64,000 nucleotides of DNA. Source: Streblospio benedicti (lineage: Eukaryota; Annelida; Polychaeta; Spionida; Spionidae). The notes beneath the pieces were generated by a model. The model saw nothing but the letters and a program-made list of their open reading frames with translations, ran no database searches and was not told the DNA's origin. Shown piece by piece: positions 18,601-27,862 of this stretch; position 1 is the first letter of the stretch; each line of letters starts with the position of its first letter. The stretch covers positions 35,242,574 to 35,306,573 of the forward strand of contig CM032667.1 in the NCBI GenBank assembly GCA_019095985.1, read 5' to 3'. Both the position numbers and the translations under genes were made by a program.

Positions 18601-18932
18601 TATCGTGTTATTTGTCTAAGAAATCTTCAGTTCGTGCATCTGAACTGTCAGTCAACTATGCGATAGTGAATAAAGAGATGCACACACCATAGATATAACA
18701 GGCGGTTATATTAATTCATAATGATAAGGTTGATTCTAATGATATATTTTTTCACATTCATGCTTTATGTTTCAATTACCTCGGACTCGCTGACACTATT
18801 AGCCAAGGGCTGGAGCCTTGTGTCCAAGCAGGCATCTGGGCAGGCAGGGCTCGCGACCGCCCCGGCCAGGGCAGCCTGCAGCAACAGCAGCAGCCCAAGG
18901 ATGAGCAGCACCAGGCATGGAGCGGGACCACG
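11356..18932 (-). CDS. Fibrinogen-related protein 2 (FReD), 9 exons seen, 5' exon unresolved
   Basis: Exons in order: 18932-18780, 18377-18234, 17885-17769, 17153-17012, 15802-15674, 14891-14775, 13286-13122, 12334-12197, 11498-11356. Phases agree throughout and encode 415 residues. The first listed exon opens with [19 protein letters not shown], a signal anchor or signal peptide, but has no in-frame ATG. A candidate start exon is 19484-19416 (ATG, phase 0, GTAAGT donor), which would make a short cytoplasmic tail and a type II membrane protein. Residues 52-185 are helical, probably coiled coil. Residues 187-415 are a canonical fibrinogen domain: [31 protein letters not shown], the calcium loop [21 protein letters not shown] and VEMKIRP, then a His-rich end ([10 protein letters not shown]). 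It lies head-to-tail behind the first FReD gene. Within the fibrinogen domain two intron positions are shared with that gene (after WIG and YSG) and two are not, so the pair is not a recent duplicate. Confidence 0.87.
11700..11830. repeat. Possible pogo/Tigger-like repeat fragment
   Basis: CAGTAAAACCTCCTACTAAG and the later GGTCTC/GACC words resemble the accelerated-decay ends of pogo-type MITEs and the array at 14920-15490. Only one end is visible. Confidence 0.3.
12359..12484. repeat. (GT)n microsatellite
   Basis: Imperfect GT run with GC interruptions, starting 25 bases upstream (transcript sense) of the 12334-12197 exon acceptor of the second FReD gene. The Val/Cys or His/Thr-rich ORFs over it are artefacts. 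Confidence 0.9.
12829..13110. mobile_element. Foldback/MITE-like element with ~85-bp inverted arms
   Basis: The left arm (12829-12909) and right arm (13021-13110) are near-perfect inverted copies: GGGCCTCAGCATCATGGGAG on the left is mirrored on the right, and GTTTACAAACACTATACCAT is likewise mirrored. The centre is about 110 bases. Related single arms occur at 47515-47585 and 4545-4605. The element begins about 11 bases inside the intron from the 13122 splice donor of the second FReD gene. Confidence 0.7.
14172..14320. mobile_element. GGCAGATCC-type MITE, copy 1 (diverged)
   Basis: Left end AGGCAGAGCCAG and right end CTTGGATCTGCC bracket the family's inner landmarks (AAAATACTTCATTTCC, then a C-rich stretch). 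Non-coding, in an intron of the second FReD gene. A short right-end remnant recurs at about 14740-14752. Confidence 0.5.
14920..15490. repeat. Imperfect tandem array of GAGACCACCTCTAT-like units
   Basis: Twenty or so short units of the form AGAGACCACCTCTATNAA alternate with ACATCTATT variants across the intron. Similar units recur at 17480-17570. They resemble amplified ends of a DNA-transposon-derived repeat. Confidence 0.6.
15597..15670. repeat. (CA)n microsatellite
   Basis: CA run that ends at the splice donor of the 15802-15674 exon of the second FReD gene. Confidence 0.9.
15831..15985. mobile_element. GGCAGATCC-type MITE, copy 2
   Basis: Right end CCTGGATCTGCC is intact and the left end is worn. 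Inner landmarks are TACTTAATTTTCATAGGGTT and ATGAAATCCC with two poly-C/T tracts. Confidence 0.65.
16058..16248. repeat. Long inverted repeat (snapback), ~75-bp arms
   Basis: The left arm (about 16058-16135) and right arm (about 16167-16246) pair over some 75 bases at about 90 percent; for example ATTCTACTCTCACTGTT is mirrored by AACAGTGAGAGTAGAAT. The ~30-base centre holds TATATCAAGTGGCCCTG, which also flanks the SINE at 125-290. It may be two repeat tails joined head to head. Confidence 0.7.
17610..17751. mobile_element. GGCAGATCC-type MITE, copy 3
   Basis: Both ends are well kept (GGCAGATCCAGG...CCTGGATCTGCC). Inside are CACCAAAATACTTCATTTTC and ATGAAATCCCTAAAG, with poly-C tracts. Its right end lies only 17 bases from the 17769 splice donor. 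Confidence 0.75.
18021..18222. mobile_element. GGCAGATCC-type MITE, copy 4 (diverged)
   Basis: Left GCAGATCCAAG and right CCTGGATCAT flank an atypical middle. It sits immediately 3' (in transcript sense) of the exon ending at 18234. Confidence 0.45.
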
Positions 18933-18949
18933 CTGCCGGGCAGATAATA

Positions 18950-20535
18950 GGCAGTATTTGTAAAGTTTATTATGTTAATTGAGCTACAACTGTTCCCATA
19001 TACAATGGTGTGTTTGATGTTGCCATCAGAATGGAATCTTTGATTAGACTAGCAGGGAACTAGATCTGGTAAATGCAAGTGATAGAAACCGCAATGTCGT
19101 GGTTTGTGGGTAGTTATGAATAATAATTGTAAGTCCCAGTGGATTTTCCAACTCCCAATTCACAATGTTCAAGAAGATGGATATTTTCCCCGTATGTGCT
19201 CTTATGCATGACGTCATTTTGAAAGTGAGGACTGACATTACGCGTTGACAAGGTTGATAGCAGATCCAGCATTTTTCGCAGAAAAGGTGAGCCCGCGTGT
19301 CGCAAAGTAGGCGGAACACATATCCACAGCAAGAGCCCGGGGGCTTGACTTGTCCAAGTATCCACAAAGTGGCATTGATGAAATGATTTAAGGGTAGAAA
19401 AAGAATCCCACTTACCCACTTACTAGCAGCCCCCCCCCCCCCCCTTCCCTCCTCCCACTCACTGGCAGTTTGAAAGTGTGGCATGAAAGATGAAAACACT
19501 AGCACTATAACATGCTGAATGATACATATAAGTAAGTAAAATGTCTATTCCACTATTTTATACATTATCAAATGTGAATATTCGTATTTTACCTTCACGT
19601 TTACCATAATAATATGGTTATTAGTATCCTAATATTAAATAACATACATCCACATGTTTACTTGATTTGAACATTACTTTTTCAATTAGTGAATACCTTT
19701 GAAAAGGACCCTTTCAACCATCGTGAAATGCTCCAATGATTATAGCGGATTCTTTATAAGCAGACATTAACCCACCCGCTTCAGAGAACTATACGGCTAT
19801 TAGGCCCACACCCAACATGAGGCATATTCCTAGCATAACAATAGACTAAACTTAGAGATGCCATATTTTTTCATTTTATATATTCGATTATTCGACCAAA
19901 TTTCGACTGAATATTCGTATATTCGATATATTGTGACTCCATAACATTGATGGAAACTAAAATTTTGTAATAACATAATTACACAGCTACCTTATGCATA
20001 AATTCTTTCTTTTCACTGTCAATACTGTGTGAACGGAACGTGTGAAAGCTATAACGGGGCCTATAACACTAATGATTGACTCTTTACGTCAAAAGAAATA
20101 AACAAAAACTACTATTTAATTTTAATTTAAACTGTTCTAAAACCATCTTTTAATATACAGTGTAAAGTAGAAATTAGGTTCAAAATCAACACAAGAATTA
20201 CATGCACAAGTTGTCTTGGCCTAAAAACTCATGTTGGTATTGATAGTTTTGTGTGTGCTTTTTCATTATAAAAAAGACTGAAGTATTGATGCATTTTGTT
20301 GAGAAGAATAGAAGATTCACTCAATACTAAATTTATTGGCAATTGACTATGAACAATTTTCAGAACTAAACTTGCTTGTTACTATAGTACAGTTCAACGC
20401 AGTAGCTTCTTATGCGCCTAATGATGTGAAAATGTGTTTTGCTTTCAATAGTGTTCAACCCTAAAAGCTCAAACTATGGCATTTGACAGAACATGCGATT
20501 TATTACATCAATCATCATCAAGGTTTACAATATCT
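18950..20535. other. Divergent intergenic region between second FReD gene and sulfotransferase A
   Basis: Apart from the candidate start exon 19484-19416 and a poly-C run at 19429-19444, I see no exon. The two genes are transcribed away from each other, so both promoters should lie here. No core promoter motif could be assigned with confidence. Confidence 0.45.
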
Positions 20536-20539
20536 AAAT

Positions 20540-23500
20540 ATGCGAGTAAAAAGAGCTTATATTTCCTTCATCAGCCTCCTTGGAGCATATGCCCTGCTGA
20601 GAGTGTATAAGACACAAGACGTAGGAGTGCTACGTACCAAGTAAGTTGCTTGATAATAATATACATAAAATACTCATTTCCGGATACATTGACAGTGTCA
20701 ATGTCAGAGAAGAGTTGGTTGTTAGGCTGGCACCACACCCAACCTTTCATTATTTTGACCATTTTCCTGAGCATGTACGTCATGAGCTATTGCCATAGTA
20801 TGTAAGATACAGATTATACTGAAGTGGCCATGTGTTGATGTGCCATTTATCAATGAAACATTAACAGAACAAAATGTTGTGACTGTCTAACCTTTATAGT
20901 TTAGAACCATACGTAGTCAGAAACGTTTCGTCTTTTTCTGTAGATCAGACGACCAGCAGGAGCCAGTTAATTTCCACCAGCATCTAGAAGAAAACGACTA
21001 CTATTATTCTGATCAAACACAAGTTGACCGCGTGCAACAGCAAGACAGTAACATCACTCCACGTGACAATAATCAAGATCCAGGCAACTTACCACATCTA
21101 TATAACAATAGCCAACACTATGAAGACACAGATGTTAAGGCAGACGATGTCCAAAATCCAGATGACAAGAATCTTTCTCATCAACATGGCTCCAACAAAG
21201 AACCTCGGAGCAGTATTCAAAATATAAATAGAACCCAACCCCAGCATATAGAACAGAGGGCCTCTTCATACCTCACAGAGAAGCAGGATTTAAATGGGAT
21301 CAAGGTGGATAGATGTGTAGAAAAGACCAATATCTACCTGAGCAAAGTACCCAAGTGTGCGAGCTCAACTATTGCCAATCTTCTATGGAGGTAAGTGAAG
21401 TTTGTGAATATGACATTCCCAAAACAAACCCTTTTTTATCTTGTTAGAATCATAGCTGTTGCTCAAATGTATTGAACCTTTTGAGAACATTCTATTGCTA
21501 ATTCAGGTTATTCCTGCTATGTGGAAAAAGCGTTACTGGAACCTTGATAAGTCGAATTGCACCATAACTCTGGCCCATATATACATATATCCCTGTATAA
21601 TATTGAAAGCCCATAAAGTAGTATGATACCATGGTACACGTGTCTTGCCTCGCTCTCCAGGTTCGGGATCGGACGCAACCTGACGCTGATGACGTTCCGC
21701 GGCAAGCAGTACCCCTACCCCGACACCTACCGGGCTCGCCTCAACAGTAAGCCTCGGGCCGTCTGCCAAAAGTCTGTTTCAGCGTAGTAGGGAACGGTCA
21801 TTGTTACTTCCTGTGTTGTGCACGTTATAAAATAGAGCATACCCAGCGGCCCGGTGCCGGCTGATTTTGGCCCGGGCCGGCTGGTTTTTAAAGTTCACAG
21901 CCCATTGGGTAGGCTATTTTTAGGGAGTTCTCAATATTAACGTAATTAAGGGCTGTACACATTTTATCTGGTCCGGCTACGATTTCAAGTTGCCGGCCCT
22001 GTGTTCCGTGAACAAATTTTGATGAGTTTCATACCCTGGTGTGAGGTGGTACAATTTTTGGTTTCTAGAAAATGATATATGTAATGGCAAGCTGACTCAT
22101 GCCATGAGAACCCATAATGACTTTACTACAAAACGATTCCTACCCTATAAGGTCATCAATATGTGCATATGACTACTTAATGACGTGTTTGCTTGTATCA
22201 TAATACTACACGAGCACACGAGGGTATATAGCCTTGATGAAAATCCATTCACCATCATTTTTTGCCTAAATCACCAGTCACCAATGCATTTCCTTGTCTT
22301 TGACCAATCACAGAAATTGTAATTGAATAGATTCCATCACATTTCACATACTTAAATACAGGCAATTCATAATTCATGCCCAAGATTTAGGGCAAATCAC
22401 CTATCACAGCCTTTGTAATAATGAGCAGACCACCAGTCACATATAATAGGTTCCATCACATTTCACGCACTTAGATACAAGCAATTCACAATTCACGCTC
22501 AAGATTTAGGGCAAATCACCAATCACATTTTTGCCTATATGACCCCTCTCATGACCCACCCACTCTTACAGTCCCATCCGTGCCCTCCTTCCACGGCCTC
22601 TTCAACATCCTGGCCGAGCACAGTCGGCTGGACGAGGCGGCCCTTCAGCAGCTCATGCCCCCGGACACCGTGTACGTGGCCACCGTCAGGGAGCCCCTGC
22701 TCAGGATGCACGCCTACCTGCTCGCTCCCGGTAATGACCACTGCGCATGCTCAGTTCTACAGTAGTCTTGTTATATCGAATTTCCAGTTATATGTATGTT
22801 ATTTTTATTTCCCTTCATTCCCATTTTGAACGTATAGCAGTAGTTGGTTAACTCGAATATTTGGATATCTCGAATATTTCACTGTTATATCTACAGATCC
22901 TGATAATGACCACTGCACATGCTCAGTTCTACAGTAGTCTTGTTTTCATTCTTTTTCATGTAATTTCATTTGGTTATCATGATCCAGAAGTATCCGATAA
23001 CCCGGAGAGGGTTATCATTTTTTCAAAAAAATACCATGGTTATCATGCTTTACTGAAAAGACTACTTTTTTCACATTTTTTAAAGCAGTGTTGTAATTGT
23101 TTAGAAAAGAATGATAGATACAAAACATGATTCGTTGTGTAACATGAATTATTTTATCAGGATTCGTTCTTTTGGCGCATCACGCTCGCGCTTCGGGCTC
23201 GCCGTGATACGCCCCAAGAACTCACCTGATAACATCATTCATATTACATACCCACCCGATTTTGTCTATTTATCTCAAAGCTGCTTATCTCGAATTTCCA
23301 CTAATTATAATATGTATATTATTTCTTAATTTCCCTTCATTCACATTTTGAACGTATAACAGTTGGTTAACTCGAATATTTAGAAATCTCGAATATTTCA
23401 CTGTTATATCCACAGCTTCGAGATCTCGAGTTTCTACTGTATTATTTTATAGAGCGCAGTAAAAAAAAGCTCTTAATGTACCCATGTCATGGTCATATTT

Positions 23501-26500
23501 TTATGACATACATCAGTCCAATTACTGAGATCACCTTCCAGACTGGCACTCCATCGTGAACATGAGTCTGGAGACCTTCCTCATGCGTTTGGACCTCCAG
23601 GACCCGCAGCTGGGTATTTTCCGCAGCCAGAGACATGCCACTATCTTCAGGCACAACATGGCGGTGTTCTATGGGTGAGGGCAAGTATGCATTTATTGGG
23701 TGTGTGAGCAATATGTAAGCAAGGGTGGTTGGCAACCACTCTATATAATATCGGCTGGTGGCACAAAAGCAAGTTTTGAGCAATATATTGTTCCCTTGAT
23801 ATTCAGGGTGTAGGCAACACACCATGGTGTAAAATTACTTTTTCAATATGTCTACCATAACATGTTAAAATGAAACATTGCAAACGAAAATCAGAAACTA
23901 CATTTCAAATGGACCCATTCTTACCTACAAACAGACAAATATTCATTATTAAACAAAACAGACAAATATTCAATCTTTCATATAAGCATTTATATACTCT
24001 TTTGTGATAGACGTTCTTCAGGAGCAGCAATGATTTTAGAAAATAGAATCACTTTCCAGAAACCTGTTCTACTTGTAGGAGGGAGCTATATACCATACCC
24101 CATTCTCAAATCTCAGCAAAAATCAAGGGTCATTATCAAATCTCAAAATAGGTATATTTCCGCCTCTTATAGTTACGACCCCGGGTGCACGCCCTGCCGG
24201 CCTACCTGTCCTACCTGGCTGACCGCTATGCCGTTGTTGTCGTGTTTGAGAGGCTTGATGAGTCCCTGGTCATGATGCGCAGGAGGCTCTGCTGGAAGGT
24301 GGCCAGACGCATTCTTTGTCATTTTGGGGGTGTTGGTGCGTGGGGATGGGAGGACGTGGGTGATTGATCGATTGCATTTGAGTAACATGTCTATGACTGT
24401 AGTCATTATTTCAGTGTGGGTGTGACATGTACACAATCATAATGCTGCCACATGGCATAGTGCTTATTGCCCACAATGAAGATTTGATAGATATACATGT
24501 ATACATCTATGCTGAAAACATTTAACAATAGTATGTAAACTTTTAAAAACTAGTTTTTAATCGATTATTTTTGGCACTTTTCTGAATTTCTCAAAACAGT
24601 CCATAATGCTATGCACACAAATTGATTTCTGAATGATGGACTATACAAAATAAAAACAATAATCCTATCTTATATGCACCCTGATCATCCACACCCACAG
24701 GGCACACTGACTTAAAACACGTGATAATCATCCTTTTTCGTAGCTGAAAGATGTGATAATTTACCGTTATGGACTGCGTAAGCGGAACTATAACCACTCG
24801 GCCACCGTTAACCTCAGCGATGACCTTCGAGCTAAGTTCATGCAATGGCAGCCCGGAGATATGGAGATCTATAGCATGTTCTCGGCCAAACTGCAGACAC
24901 AGATAGAAGAAGAGGGACCAGGATTCATGGAGGAGGTGGAATGGTTTAGACAGGTAAGTACTCATTGGTGTCGCAAATAGTGCCTTATTGTGTATGAAAC
25001 TTATCCTGAATGTCAATAAATATTACTGTAAAACTAGAAATGTTTGCGCACGGTTTTAATTTGCGAATTTTGTGGGTAGATAGATGCAAAAACGCAAACT
25101 TAAATGGTCAGCAAACATTAAGAGCCTATGCAAAGTAGGTGCAGGATAGACCAAAATCGCAAAATTAAATAGTCACAAAATAATAAATAGACGAAAATCA
25201 CAAAATGTAATAGCCACGAAATATTATAGTTTTACAGTACCCCTATGTCCATTAGCTACAATGTATCCATGGTTTGTATGTTTCTGTTCCTGTTCTGTCC
25301 TTATAGATTGTCCATTTACATCATATTATTTTCTAGTAATGGTGTAGTAGTTTGCGTTGATTTAGGTCACCAATCAGTGCTATTTGCAGATACTGAGCCA
25401 GGTTGGCGGGTTTTGCCAGAGTGTGTGCCAGCAACTACAGGAGTCGTCGCCGAGTATGCGCAGTACTGCACAGATGGCCAGCATACTTGAGGAAACAGTA
25501 CATATTCCTAGGAGTAATTGGGATGAGGAGTTTGAGGTATGTGTGTGAGTAGATCTCGCTTTTAGAGTTTTCTCATTTAGCTTTGTTTGTTTTTTTATTT
25601 GCAGATATTATTTCCACAACGACTTCGTGGTCAATGAATCAAGCAAATGCTACGAGTTAAGGGAACGATCATAAATAATGATACAGGGTGGGGTGGTCCA
25701 AAAAGATGGGGGGTCGTCCAACTTTTCTGATTCGTTTTTTTTTGGGGGGCTGAACTTATTTTATCACACTAAGGTTTATATTTTCAAATATTTTCTTTTA
25801 GCAATTGTCAAAAAATGCAATGACTATATAGAGAACAGTTGCTTTAGCCGGGGGTGGTGTCACTCAACTTTTTAAAATGTTAATGGGGGGGCTGGTTAAC
25901 TTTTTCTTCGAGCCCCAAAAAATGGATGACCCACCGGTATCGTTATTTTTAATTGTTCCTTAATGATAGGAAATAAGTCAGAAAATATTGTACAAAATAC
26001 TAAATTTTGTTCAAGTGTCAATAGAAAACATCACAAAATATAGAGTGCATGTATGGTATTGGGTTGGGTGCACCAAGAAGAATTTAATTTTAGTAATGTG
26101 CAACAACGTGTTTGGGATCTCTTTGGTATAAAAATTAGGTCATTTTATAGTTTAAGTATTGGTCATCCAGGAGCTTTAACATGACATTGTGTTCACTGTT
26201 ATGTTAATGTTATTATTGTTGTCGTTTTTAGTATTTGATAGTGAAATTTCTATTTCTATTTGCTAATGCAGCAACAAAGTGCTCACTTTCCACTCTGTGT
26301 TCATTCAGTTCTCGGGCTACGAGTGCTTGCTGATGATGATCAACCCAAAGATACTGATCAAGGCTCAAAACGTTAAACAAAACCCAGAGGTAGATATCCC
26401 ACTCTGTTTCTAACTAAATACCTACCATTATCACTGGTAAAAACGAAGATGCTTCCTCGAGGATGCTTCCTCGAAATGTACATGATATATAGTTTTAGTG

Positions 26501-26939
26501 CAATATTGTATTGTGTGGTCTTTATTTCGTCCTGTGGCGAGATATTTTGTCTCTATAGCGAGTGGGAGTGCAGATTCATAAGTATGAAAAACAAACCTAT
26601 TGTGAACATTCAAAGAGTTCAAAGATATTGTCTTTTAAAAAGAATAAATCCAACTCCAAAGGATCAACCCATTAAGTTGCATCACACAATGGCATATCCA
26701 GGAGGGCGCGTGCCCCGCCCCCTTCTCCCACCAAAATACTTCATTTTCGTAGGGCTTTTCAGGGGGCGCCCCTCCCCCTTTTTCCAAAAACCTGGATCTG
26801 CCATTGATCAACTACATTTCATTTTCAGATATGCACGGCTGCTCCTGACGATCCTTACTGTGCTGGACCGTTCGCCATGAATGGTGTACCCTGGGAAGCG
26901 CTGCTGTGGCGCCAGGCCTTCCTTTCACACTGCTTCTAA
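20540..26939 (+). CDS. Galactose-3-O-sulfotransferase-like gene A, 10 exons, one frame break
   Basis: Exons: 20540-20640, 20944-21390, 21661-21746, 22572-22730, 23542-23674, 24173-24298, 24744-24953, 25390-25536, 26309-26389, 26829-26939. The start MRVKRAYISFISLLGAYALL is a type II Golgi signal anchor. A Gln/Asn/Asp-rich stem follows, then the 5'-phosphosulfate loop (SKVPKCASSTIANLLWRFG, ~residues 166-184), the 3'-phosphate motif region (TVREPLLRMHAY), VVVVFERLDESL, CWK-LKDVIIYRYG and the C-terminal region ending AFLSHCF. The family moves sulfate from PAPS to galactose O-3 of glycolipids and glycans. Exon 24173-24298 is 126 nt where 127 is needed: the frame slips by one base in the CCCC near 24180, after YDP and before VHALPAYLSY. 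The Ser usual after the 3'-phosphate Arg (as in gene C, RHPWPRFKSS) is Ala here. Either this copy is decaying or the assembly lost one C. Without the slip it would be 533 aa. Confidence 0.82.
22241..22535. repeat. Dispersed repeat, two tandem units
   Basis: The segment from TTGATGAAAATCCATTCACC to the ATTTAGGGCAAATCACC words recurs in part at 22430-22535 and, as a whole, at 44160-44345. Function and class unknown. Confidence 0.55.
22731..22950. repeat. Duplicated donor-side intron segment
   Basis: TAATGACCACTGCGCATGCT at 22732 recurs at about 22904 with one change, followed in both by CAGTTCTACAGTAGTCTTGTT. The first copy is the 5' end of the intron after the 22572-22730 exon. The duplication includes the donor region, but the second copy has AT instead of GT. 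Confidence 0.6.
22790..23445. repeat. Tigger/pogo-like MITE remnants
   Basis: TTTTGAACGTATA followed by GTTGGTTAACTCGAATATTT and CTCGAATATTTCACTG occurs at 22825-22890 and again at 23345-23405. The second ends in CTCGAGTTTCTACTGTA, a typical pogo-like terminus. No transposase is seen. Confidence 0.4.
25026..25237. mobile_element. TA-flanked MITE (Tc1/mariner-like), copy 1
   Basis: Inverted ends CTGTAAAACTAGAAAT and ATATTATAGTTTTACAG are flanked by TA on both sides. The interior words GCGCA, AATTTGCGAATTT and AAAAACGCAAACTT are shared with the copy at 31319. Non-coding, in an intron. Confidence 0.7.
25680..25935. repeat. G-rich dispersed repeat
   Basis: GGGTGGGGTGGTCCAAAAAG, GGGGGGTCGTCCAAC and GGATGACCCACC mark an element-like block with inverted-looking ends (GGTGGGGTGGTCCA versus TGGATGACCCACC). 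A similar style of sequence occurs at 58755-58860. Confidence 0.35.
26691..26802. mobile_element. GGCAGATCC-type MITE, copy 5
   Basis: The right end CCTGGATCTGCC is intact; the left reads GGCATATCCAGG. It lies in the last intron of sulfotransferase A, 26 bases before the last exon, so it may carry part of the polypyrimidine tract region. Confidence 0.65.
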
Positions 26940-27734
26940 ATGCCGCTGTGAAACCAGGGCCCAATTTTGGACTGTTCTTCATATAGCACAGGACTTGTGA
27001 ATTTATACATGAAGAAAGAGAGAGTGTGTAATCATCGCCGGAACTGGAATAGATGGGGGATTTCTAAAAATGATATTGTTTTACGTGTGAAAACGTGGAA
27101 CTTGTTTTACTTACATGCATACATATATGGTTCAAATTGCTGATGTGCAAAATTGAACGGTACATTAGCATATGTAACTTTCATTCATTCGCTACAGGCA
27201 TAAGACTATTTCAGTAATTTTAATGCAGATAAAATACAAATGAAGACATTAAAAGATATTTACCACTTGCTACATACACACATACACACAAAAAACCGTT
27301 ATTTTTCTTTCCGTTCAATGATATCATAATGAAGCGAACAGTCCATTGAGAATTCAACTTTTCCATTTGTGGAAGGTTTTCCTCTTTATAGCTCCATTCA
27401 CAGCCACACAATTTACAAACATGCTTCCGCCTGGTGTGTTAATGAAGAAGAAATCCTCCTTTGGCTGATCCGAATGATACGAGTGATAATCTAATGTGAT
27501 CCTTACCAGCAAATATGCATAGCATGTCCAGAACTAAAATGTAAAATGTGAATGTGGTGGTTTTTAGTCCTGATCCAAGTCTTGTTCTCACGACTTTACA
27601 ATTTACACCATCTCATTGGCCCACTTATTCATCATCAATTTATCATTTCTCATATGCTTGCATTGCCAGCACATTCAGCGCGCAATGCTAATCACTCACA
27701 AAATCACTCACTCACTCTTTCAACGCAATGACCT
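26940..27734. other. Convergent intergenic region
   Basis: Lies between the 3' ends of sulfotransferase genes A (plus) and B (minus). AT-rich, presumably 3' UTRs. No gene and no clear AATAAA close to either stop codon was found. Confidence 0.4.
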
Positions 27735-27862
27735 GTACCTAATTAACTTGTAGGTGCCACGGAGCAGTGGGCAACTCTTTAGGGATGAGTTCGCTCAACA
27801 CTCTCCCTATTACACCCCAAAGGGAATCGAACCCATGACCTTCTGGGTTGAAGGCATGGTCT
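27735..27862 (-). repeat. tRNA-derived SINE at the 3' end of sulfotransferase B
   Basis: The minus strand carries a B box (GGTCATGGGTTCGATTCCC), the shared body GAGTGTTGAGCGAACT, and the shared tail CACTGCTCCGTGGCACC plus GGTACAGGTCA. The same tail is found in the copies at 45415 and 62800. The element begins at, or a few bases from, the TGA stop of sulfotransferase B. Confidence 0.7.

Noticed and set aside
25619-25672. Exon-like stretch (YYFHNDFVVNESSKCYEL, stop) after a good acceptor inside sulfotransferase A
   Set aside because: Its phase does not fit the exon before it, and the exons at 26309 and 26829 complete the protein in phase; an alternative end is possible but not supported.
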